64,000 nucleotides of DNA from Stieleria varia. Its GTDB lineage: Bacteria; Planctomycetota; Planctomycetia; Pirellulales; Pirellulaceae. Both the position numbers and the translations under genes were made by a program. The DNA is taken from the NCBI RefSeq assembly GCF_038443385.1, contig NZ_CP151726.1, forward strand, positions 3,348,001 to 3,412,000, in the 5' to 3' direction. The notes below the pieces were generated by a model. It saw only the letters and a program-made list of their open reading frames with translations. It searched no databases and was not told the origin of the DNA. This document shows positions 57,553 to 64,000 of this stretch, one piece after another; within the stretch, counting starts at the first letter, position 1, and each line of letters opens with the position of its first letter.

Positions 57553-58068
57553 ATGATCGACTTGAAAAGCTTTGTACGAGACATTCCGGATTACCCCAAG
57601 CCGGGGATCTTGTTTCGCGACATCACACCCTTGCTAGCGAGCCCGGAAGCGTTGTCAGCGGCGACCGACGCGTTGGCCGAGCCGTTTCTAGGACAAGACA
57701 TTGATGTGATCGCGGCTGCCGAAGCACGCGGATTCATCTTCGCCACCCCCTTGGCGATGAAGCTCAATGCGGGATTCGTTCCGATTCGCAAACCGGGCAA
57801 ACTGCCATTTGAATTTCACACCCATCAGTACGACCTGGAGTATGGCAGCGACGAGTTGCAAGTGCACACCGACTCAGTGCAGCCCGGACAGCGGGTCGTG
57901 ATCGTCGACGACTTGTTAGCCACAGGGGGAACGATGGAAGCCTGTTGCCGGTTGCTGGAAAAGTGCGGTGCCGAGATCGTCGGCTGTTCGTTCCTGATCC
58001 ACCTGACGGACTTGGTCGGCGAAGCAAGACTGGCACCCTATCGCGTCGAATCGGTGATGAAGTATTGA
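57553..58068 (+). CDS. apt: Adenine phosphoribosyltransferase
   Basis: A 171-residue purine-salvage enzyme converting adenine and PRPP to AMP. It opens with MIDLKSFVRDIPDYPKPGIL and FRDITPLL, has AAEARGFIF and the PRPP motif VVIVDDLLATGGT. I chose ATG 57553, where homology starts; the frame is open to 57409. A strong hairpin terminator follows. Confidence 0.95.
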   Translation: MIDLKSFVRDIPDYPKPGILFRDITPLLASPEALSAATDALAEPFLGQDIDVIAAAEARGFIFATPLAMKLNAGFVPIRKPGKLPFEFHTHQYDLEYGSDELQVHTDSVQPGQRVVIVDDLLATGGTMEACCRLLEKCGAEIVGCSFLIHLTDLVGEARLAPYRVESVMKY

Positions 58069-58146
58069 TAACGTCCTCCAATCAATGACAGCCCGCCGTA
58101 AGCCGATCCGAGTCCTATCGGATACAATGTCAGGAAAAGATTCCCC

Positions 58147-58194
58147 AGCGAGGGTGCTCAATTGAAAACAAACAATGGAGCATCCTCGCTTTTT
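58147..58194 (+). terminator. Intrinsic terminator after apt
   Basis: Arms 58147-58164 (AGCGAGGGTGCTCAATTG) and 58173-58190 (CAATGGAGCATCCTCGCT) pair at 16 of 18 positions around an 8-base A-rich loop, followed by a T-run. It lies 78 bases after the apt stop and just before the next gene. Confidence 0.88.
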
Positions 58195-58208
58195 CCTTTA
58201 CATTGCCC

Positions 58209-61200
58209 ATGACATCACCGTTCCGCTCGTCGTCCTCGACTTTCGCGTCATCCGTTTCAGGCAAGGCTTGGCTGCGGGCAAAGCCTTGCCGATCTTGCAT
58301 CGTTCTGCTTGCTTGCTTGGTTCTGTCAATCGGTTGCAACTCCGGCACCAAACAAGAGACCGCGCAGCCCGACGTGCCCGCGAACCCGCTGGGGACGATG
58401 AAACTGTCGATCAAGACCGGGGACTGGCAACGCGCCAGCGAAATGGTCTCGCTGGTCAAAGAACAAAACAGCGACGATCCCGATGCAATGGCGTTGGTCG
58501 CACGCGTGGTTCACCACGGGGGAGACGCCAATCAAGCCGCCGAGTTGCTGAGAAAATCTTGCCAGCTGGAAGGCTACCGCTCCGAAGCTCGTGTGCGTCA
58601 AGCCATGATTGCGATGGTCGAAGTCGGCCGCTTGTACGACGGTATGGAGTTGCTGAGGGCCGCCGTCGACAAGCATCCCGAGCAGCACGAAACCAAACGC
58701 TGGCTTTATGACTTCTACGTCGGCACAGAGAACCACTCGCCCGCCGAATCGCTCGGTGAGCAACTGATCCGAGATCGCAAGTTCGACGAAGAACTATTGT
58801 TGTCGTTCACGGCGCCGGGCAAACGATCGCTCGATGAAAAACCATTGGACGCCATGGTGGAGCGGTACCCCGACGATCGGCGTCCGTTGTTGGGCACCGC
58901 CAAAGCATTCTTTGACGACAGTGATTATGAACAAAGCATCGAGCTGCTGCGTTCGATCCTGGAACAGTTTCCCCAGCACCTGCCGAGCTACGCATTGTTG
59001 GGACGTGCCTATGCGGCCAAAGGCATGTGGTCCGAATTGGAAGCCTGGGAGGAGAACGCTCCCGACGGAATCTCGCAGTTTGCCGCCTACTGGATCGCCC
59101 GTGGCGATCTGGCTCGATCCCGTGACGATGCTGCCGCTGCGGTTGCGATGTATTGGCAAGCAACACGTAGCGGACGATTCTATGAAAGTCTCGCGTGGTC
59201 ACGTTTGGCAACCACCGCTGAACAGTTGAGTCAATCCGACGAGCGAGTCACGGACGAAATGGTCGACGCAATCCGTTCACATTCGGTCGCGATTGCGAGA
59301 TTGGAACAGTTGAAGGATCGTTTCGTTCGCACCGGACGCGTATCGCGGTCGATGGTGTCGGAGATTGTCGATGCGATTGACGCTCTGGGCCGGCCTTGGG
59401 AAGCCGAAGCGTGGGCGGCATTCGGCATGACATTGCCCGAAGACGACTCGGTGGACTTGGATGCTCAACGTGCCAAAATCGTCAACTCACTTGCTGGATC
59501 AACACCATGGCAACTGCCACAGCCGATCGACGAGTTCCAACAGAATGAGGTTCTGGCGATTTCAACCCACGACATGACGGCAGCGAAACAACCGGCGCTG
59601 CCAACCGATCAGAGTACCACCACCGACGAGAGTCTGACGCTCGCCGGGGCATTGAAGAACGAGGCCGCTGAACGTGGTTTGATCGTGGATCTGCACACCA
59701 GCGAAACTCTGGATACCCCAGGGATCTCGTTGCATGAGACACTCGGTTGCGGCGGCGGAACGATCGATTTTGATTTGGACGGATGGAGTGATCTCTATTT
59801 CGTCGGCGCCGGAGGTATGCCTGCGAAAAAAGACTCCCAGGCGAATCAACTGATGCGAAACTTGTCAGGACACTTTGCCGATGTCTCGCAAGTATCTCGG
59901 ACTGATGATCGCGGCTTTGGACAAGGCGTTGCGGTCGGCGATGTCAACGCGGACGGTTTCCCTGATCTGTTGGTTTTGAATTACGGACAGAACGCGTTGC
60001 TGATCAACCGGGGCGACGGCACGTTTGCCGACCACGGCAACACCATCAACGCACCGGATGATATCTCCTGGTCGACCAGTGGAGCGATCGCGGATTTGAA
60101 CGGCGACGCATTACCAGAGTTGATCGTGGTCAACTACTGCGCCGGACTTGGGCCGGTGACCGATGGATGCCCGATGGCGGGAACGACGACTGAGAGGTCT
60201 TGCACGCCGACAAAATTCCCCGCGTTGCGTGACCAGTTTTTTGAAGCCCAACCCGACGGAGGCTTTGTTGATTCAACGGAGCAATGGAATGCAAATCCAA
60301 GTGTGCCCGGCCGCGGACTTGGGATCGTCGTGGGTAGCCTGGACGATCAGCCGGGTAACGAAGTTCTCGTTGCCAACGACATGACAGAGAATCATTTTTG
60401 GCAACGGTCGGGGGCGGAGTCCTTTTCACTGGCGGAATCGGGAATCCTGAGAGGCCTCGGCGTGGACGATCGCTCCGTCGCGCAAGGTTCCATGGGGATC
60501 GCGACCGGCGACCTGGATGGCGATGGCGATATCGATTTCTACGTCACCAACTTTGACGGCGAGTACAACACGTTTCACCAGAACTGGGGCGGTGGCATTT
60601 GGCAAGACGACACCGCGCGACGAAACCTCGTCGCGGACACCGTGCCCCTGGTCGGGTTCGGCAGCGAAGCGATGGACTTGAACAACGATGGCAGCTTGGA
60701 GCTGGTGGTCACCAACGGTCATGTCGATCTCTTTTCACGAGGTGAAGAAAAGGCGATGTACGCCCAACCGATGCAAGTCTTTTCGCGAAACGGTTCCCAA
60801 TGGCGTCAAGCCGACGGTGTGATCGCGGGCAGCTATGGTCAGAATCCGCATGTCGGTCGCGCTTTGTGGACCATCGATGCCAATCATGATGGGGCATTGG
60901 ATGCCGTCGTCACGCATCAGACAGAGGCCGCCGCGTTACTGATGGGACAACCCAGCGGTTCTCACTGGATCTCCATACGTTTGGTGGGTGTCACGGACGA
61001 GCGTGATGCGATCGGCGCCGTGGTGACGCTGCGGTATGCTGACCGCACGCAGACGCAGTTTGTTCTCTCAGGCGACGGATACTTGTGTAGTAATGAACGG
61101 TCCGTCCGTTTCGGGCTGGGTGAATACTCCGGTGATTGTACGGTTAGCGTCACATGGCCCGGTGGCGACATCCAAACCTGGCAAAACCTATCGCCCAACC

Positions 61201-61247
61201 AACCCTGGATTTTGACTCAAGGGCAAGCTGACGCGAGTGACGGTTGA
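58209..61247 (+). CDS. CRTAC1-like lipoprotein: TPR, FG-GAP/VCBS repeats, ASPIC/UnbV domain
   Basis: A 1012-residue protein. A signal with lipobox LSIGC is followed by a TPR-like helical half (to about 470; SYALLGRAYAAKGMWSELEA), then FG-GAP/VCBS beta-propeller repeats with calcium-type loops (DVNADGFPDLLV, DLDGDGDIDFYV, DLNNDGSLELVV, DANHDGALDAVV). The C-terminus is an ASPIC/UnbV domain (SHWISIRLVGVTDERDAIGA, RSVRFGLGEYSGDCTVSV, WPGGD). CRTAC1-like proteins are extracellular; the propeller suggests adhesion or ligand binding. I chose ATG 58209, two codons after a TTG. It probably forms an operon with the next gene, 43 bases downstream. Confidence 0.85.
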   Translation: MTSPFRSSSSTFASSVSGKAWLRAKPCRSCIVLLACLVLSIGCNSGTKQETAQPDVPANPLGTMKLSIKTGDWQRASEMVSLVKEQNSDDPDAMALVARVVHHGGDANQAAELLRKSCQLEGYRSEARVRQAMIAMVEVGRLYDGMELLRAAVDKHPEQHETKRWLYDFYVGTENHSPAESLGEQLIRDRKFDEELLLSFTAPGKRSLDEKPLDAMVERYPDDRRPLLGTAKAFFDDSDYEQSIELLRSILEQFPQHLPSYALLGRAYAAKGMWSELEAWEENAPDGISQFAAYWIARGDLARSRDDAAAAVAMYWQATRSGRFYESLAWSRLATTAEQLSQSDERVTDEMVDAIRSHSVAIARLEQLKDRFVRTGRVSRSMVSEIVDAIDALGRPWEAEAWAAFGMTLPEDDSVDLDAQRAKIVNSLAGSTPWQLPQPIDEFQQNEVLAISTHDMTAAKQPALPTDQSTTTDESLTLAGALKNEAAERGLIVDLHTSETLDTPGISLHETLGCGGGTIDFDLDGWSDLYFVGAGGMPAKKDSQANQLMRNLSGHFADVSQVSRTDDRGFGQGVAVGDVNADGFPDLLVLNYGQNALLINRGDGTFADHGNTINAPDDISWSTSGAIADLNGDALPELIVVNYCAGLGPVTDGCPMAGTTTERSCTPTKFPALRDQFFEAQPDGGFVDSTEQWNANPSVPGRGLGIVVGSLDDQPGNEVLVANDMTENHFWQRSGAESFSLAESGILRGLGVDDRSVAQGSMGIATGDLDGDGDIDFYVTNFDGEYNTFHQNWGGGIWQDDTARRNLVADTVPLVGFGSEAMDLNNDGSLELVVTNGHVDLFSRGEEKAMYAQPMQVFSRNGSQWRQADGVIAGSYGQNPHVGRALWTIDANHDGALDAVVTHQTEAAALLMGQPSGSHWISIRLVGVTDERDAIGAVVTLRYADRTQTQFVLSGDGYLCSNERSVRFGLGEYSGDCTVSVTWPGGDIQTWQNLSPNQPWILTQGQADASDG

Positions 61248-61290
61248 AATCGCCGAGCATCAAACACAAACCATTCAAGCCTAGGCACAG

Positions 61291-62937
61291 ATGAAGTTTC
61301 CTTTGTTCAACAAACCCTGGTTCACTGGCGTGGCGATTGGCCTGTTTTCAGTCGCCATGTTCTCAGTCGGCTGCGGACGCTCCACAAACGACCGCGACTT
61401 GCCGTCCAGCATCGCCGGCACTGAATCCAGCACGAACAACTCCGACGCACAGAACGCTGCGTTTCTGACTTCTGTGCAAACGGACGTGGAACGCTTTTGC
61501 AGCGACTGTCATATGATGCCCCGACCGGGCAGCGCGGCGCGCGATGAGTGGCCCGATGAAGTCGCCCAGGGATTTCGGCTGTACCAGGAATCCGGACGAA
61601 CGGACTTGACGCCACCGGAACAAGAGATCGTGTTGAAGTATTTTCAATTGCAAGCGCCCGAGAAACTGGAGATCGACCCTGCGATTGATGACTATCCGAC
61701 CTGCTCACTCAAGTTTCGCCAAACGGTGGTGAACTTTTCAAGCGCGGACTCCGCCATCACTCGACCAGCGGCGGTCACCAACGTCCGCTGGCTCGATTTG
61801 GGATTCGGAGGCGGGCGGGCACTTGTGTACTGTGACGTCGGCTCGGGCGCTGTCAAAGCTTACTGGCCGTCGCCTGCCGCGAAGGACTCGGGCGAACCGG
61901 CAGCAACCAACACGTCGACGCGGATCGCAACGTTGCTGCAACCGGTACACGTCGAGACGTGCGATTTGGATTCCGACGGAGTGCAAGAACTGGTGGTCGC
62001 TGACATCGGAGAATTCAACGCCAATGACAGCGACTTGGGGCAAGTGATTTGGTTGCGCCGCGCGGCCGACTCGGACAGATTTGAGAAGACCGTCCTACTG
62101 CAGAACATCAGCCGAGTTGCCGACGTGCAACCCGGAGATTTCGACGGCGATGGAGATCAAGATCTGTTGGTGGGGATCTTTGGTTGGCGACGCACCGGAC
62201 GAATCGTGCTGCTGCGCAATCGTTTGAACGAACTGACCGGCAACGAGCCCACGACAGGAGACTTGCATCCAGGGTTCGAGTTGTCGCTGATCGACAAACG
62301 CCACGGAGCCGTTCATGTACCGACGATCGATTTGAACGGCGATGGGCATCTCGATTTCGTCGCATTGATCAGCCAAGACCAGGAGGCGGTGGAGGGATTC
62401 ATCAACGACGGGACCGGCAAGTTCAGTCGCCAGATCATCTATCAAGCGCCGGACCCGGCATACGGTTCCAGCGGCATCGAGTTGGTGGATTTGGATCAAG
62501 ACGGCGACACCGACGTGCTGTTCACCAACGGAGACTCGTTTGACCGCGGACCCAAACCGCATCACAGCGTTCAGTGGTTGGAGAACAAGGGCGAGTATCC
62601 GTACACCCACCACCATCTGTTGAACATGCCGGGCGTATTGAATGCCAAGGCGGCTGACTTCGACGGTGACGGCGATTTGGATATTGCGGCTTGTTCGCTC
62701 CTGAGCGATTCCATCGGCGACAGCATCGCAGGTCGAAACACATCCTCGATCGTTTTGTTGGTGCAAAACGAGCCTGGCAAGTTCGTTCCCACTCAGCTTG
62801 AGGCTCGGGACCACCATCACATTTCGTTGGAGATCGGCGACTTTGACTCAAACGGCAAAGTCGACTTGGCGGTCGGAACCTTTCATCGTTCCCGTGCCGG
62901 GCAACCCGATCTGAAAATCTGGTTCAACGAAAACTGA
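61291..62937 (+). CDS. Mono-haem c lipoprotein with FG-GAP/VCBS repeats
   Basis: A 548-residue protein. A lipoprotein signal (hydrophobic stretch ending FSVGC) is followed by a short cytochrome-like region with one haem motif FCSDCHMMPRP, then a beta-propeller of FG-GAP/VCBS repeats (DLDSDGVQELVV, DFDGDGDQDLLV, DLNGDGHLDFVA, DLDQDGDTDVLF, DFDGDGDLDIAA, DFDSNGKVDLAV). One c-type haem plus a propeller suggests an extracytoplasmic redox or electron-carrying role. It follows the CRTAC1-like gene by 43 bases, so the two products may work together. Confidence 0.82.
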   Translation: MKFPLFNKPWFTGVAIGLFSVAMFSVGCGRSTNDRDLPSSIAGTESSTNNSDAQNAAFLTSVQTDVERFCSDCHMMPRPGSAARDEWPDEVAQGFRLYQESGRTDLTPPEQEIVLKYFQLQAPEKLEIDPAIDDYPTCSLKFRQTVVNFSSADSAITRPAAVTNVRWLDLGFGGGRALVYCDVGSGAVKAYWPSPAAKDSGEPAATNTSTRIATLLQPVHVETCDLDSDGVQELVVADIGEFNANDSDLGQVIWLRRAADSDRFEKTVLLQNISRVADVQPGDFDGDGDQDLLVGIFGWRRTGRIVLLRNRLNELTGNEPTTGDLHPGFELSLIDKRHGAVHVPTIDLNGDGHLDFVALISQDQEAVEGFINDGTGKFSRQIIYQAPDPAYGSSGIELVDLDQDGDTDVLFTNGDSFDRGPKPHHSVQWLENKGEYPYTHHHLLNMPGVLNAKAADFDGDGDLDIAACSLLSDSIGDSIAGRNTSSIVLLVQNEPGKFVPTQLEARDHHHISLEIGDFDSNGKVDLAVGTFHRSRAGQPDLKIWFNEN

Positions 62938-62943
62938 CCCCAA

Positions 62944-63051
62944 GTACGTCAGCCTTTCCAGGCTGACATTGCGCTGAGGTCAGGCTAAACAAGTACGTCA
63001 GCCTTTCTAGGCTGACATTGCGCTGAGGTCAGGCTAGAAAGCCTGACGTAC
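62944..63051. repeat. Tandem palindromic repeat, family A (variant)
   Basis: Units carry the variant core TCAGCCTTTCTAGGCTGA (with TTTCCAGG in the first) followed by ATTGCGCTGAGG and TCAGGCTA. The block is duplicated in tandem; the second copy continues into a full TCAGGCTAGAAAGCCTGA palindrome. The gap 62938-63249 contains only this array and the upstream region of the ammonium transporter. Confidence 0.85.
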
Positions 63052-63249
63052 ATTCTGTGCGACCGTTGTAACCGGAATTCGCATTCTGGGGCCGCTGTGT
63101 TGCTTTTTGGCAACCTATCTTTGCACGGACCGACGGAAAACAGTCATTAGGACTTCGCTGGTCTGCGTGTTGGATCGCAGCGTTGATGACGCACGATTGC
63201 CGACACGGGGGACAACTTTCGATTCATCCAACACTCACGACGATTAGCT

Positions 63250-64000
63250 ATGCTCGATTCGCCGGTCGATTTGGCCTGGGTTCTGATCTCGGCTGCGATG
63301 GTCATGCTGATGCAAGCAGGATTCTGTTTGCTGGAAAGCGGGCTGGTGCGCAGTAAGAATACGATCAATGTCGCCATGAAGAACCTGGCGAACTTGTGCG
63401 TCTCTGGCTGTGTGTTTTGGGCCGTCGGTTTCGGTTTCATGTATGGCTCCAGCCAGTTCGGACTGCTGGGCACCAGTGACTTTTTTCCAGGAGCGAGCTT
63501 TGCGCCTCAGCAAGTCGCATTGATCGTATTTCAAACAGCGTTTTGTGGCATTGCCGCGACGATCGTCGCCGGTGCCGTTGCGGAGCGAATGCGTTTCGTC
63601 GGCTACTTGGCGCTGACCGTCGTGATCGCGGGCGCCCTGTATCCGATCTTTGGCCACTGGGCATGGGGCGGGTTGCTGGAGGGCAGTGGGGTCGGGTTTC
63701 TGAGGCGTTTGGGGTTCATCGATTTTGCCGGTTCGACCGTCGTGCACAGCGTGGGCGGTTGGGCAGCCTTGGCCACGGCGATTTGGATCGGTCCTCGACT
63801 GGGTCGATTCGGACGTCGCTCTGATCGGATTCGTGGAAACAGTTTGCCGATGGCCGCGGTGGGAACCTTGATCCTGTGGTTCGGCTGGTTCGGTTTGACC
63901 GCCGGCAGCACTTTGGCGGTAACCGGTCAAGCCTCCTCGATCATGCTCAACACAAACTTGGGAGCGATGTTCGGCGGTTTGACGTCCATGATTTTCTCGT
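63250..64000 (+). CDS. Ammonium transporter (Amt family), cut by window end
   Basis: The first 250 residues of an Amt-type channel; the frame is open at position 64000, so the gene continues beyond the window. It starts at ATG 63250. Features are the first helix WVLISAAMVMLMQAGFCLLE, the segment SGLVRSKNTINVAMKNLAN, the conserved FGHWAWGG, and DFAGSTVVHSVGGWAALATA with the pore His. Amt proteins take up ammonium; some carry C-terminal sensor-kinase or cyclase domains. The part visible here cannot tell which form this is. No GlnK gene is visible upstream. Confidence 0.9.
   Translation, partial: MLDSPVDLAWVLISAAMVMLMQAGFCLLESGLVRSKNTINVAMKNLANLCVSGCVFWAVGFGFMYGSSQFGLLGTSDFFPGASFAPQQVALIVFQTAFCGIAATIVAGAVAERMRFVGYLALTVVIAGALYPIFGHWAWGGLLEGSGVGFLRRLGFIDFAGSTVVHSVGGWAALATAIWIGPRLGRFGRRSDRIRGNSLPMAAVGTLILWFGWFGLTAGSTLAVTGQASSIMLNTNLGAMFGGLTSMIFS

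Noticed and set aside
62944-63051. Possible short CRISPR array
   Set aside because: Units are palindromes with nearly identical spacers and no cas genes. The same applies to 10661-10756 and 48890-48951.

Overview
The window looks like chromosomal DNA of a planctomycete, most likely a Rhodopirellula/Pirellula-like member of the Pirellulaceae. The case rests on lineage-typical families: a large DUF1549/DUF1553 protein with an N-terminal cytochrome-like heme motif (PSCyt1/PSD1 type), a DUF1559 protein with a pilin-like N-terminus, a secreted protein carrying an LLAAD-type N-terminal sorting motif plus dockerin repeats, FG-GAP/ASPIC proteins, an oversized SecA, and several families of palindromic intergenic repeats. 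Base composition is moderately G+C rich throughout. I saw no rRNA, tRNA, CRISPR array, transposase or phage genes.

Layout. 0.1-9 kb: RegA/PrrA-type response regulator, HEAT-repeat lipoprotein, Uma2-like protein, CCA-adding enzyme divergent from a Nudix hydrolase, and a two-gene operon of a disorder-rich Tex-like RNA-binding protein with a small partner. 9-16.2 kb: a small protein and an orphan ParA ATPase, a dockerin-bearing animal-type haem peroxidase, a MalK-like ATPase, an exported MsrB and a planctomycete-type secreted protein. 16.4-25 kb: small membrane protein, TolC-like lipoprotein, LysA overlapping a HAD hydrolase, a ribbon-helix-helix protein, a cysteine-desulfurase-like protein without the usual catalytic cysteine, and the DUF1559 protein. 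26-28.8 kb: an ABC importer operon with an NMT1/THI5-like binding lipoprotein. 29-36.5 kb: a pseudopilin operon (GspG-H-I-J-K, a PilM-PilN fusion, a PilO-like protein), with overlapping stop/start codons at most junctions but no ATPase, inner-membrane platform or secretin gene. 37-45.2 kb: membrane coiled-coil protein, PAS-LuxR regulator, WaaA and SecA. 45.8-52.4 kb: TPR/CHAT protein and the PSD1 protein, convergent. 52.5-57.4 kb: a three-gene redox operon. 57.5-64 kb: Apt, a CRTAC1-like lipoprotein, a mono-haem c/FG-GAP lipoprotein, and the start of an Amt-type ammonium transporter cut by the window end.

The most interesting locus is the redox operon at 52504-57352. It encodes a soluble protein with two cyclic-nucleotide-binding-like domains and sixteen ferredoxin cysteines (four [4Fe-4S] clusters predicted), a five-helix membrane protein with two His pairs each spaced 14 residues apart as in dihaem cytochrome b, and a membrane-anchored deca-haem c protein. 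Together they could form a trans-membrane electron conduit gated by a cyclic nucleotide. A second theme is that every convergent gene junction longer than 25 bp is filled by a hairpin repeat, which suggests recruitment of repeats as two-way terminators.
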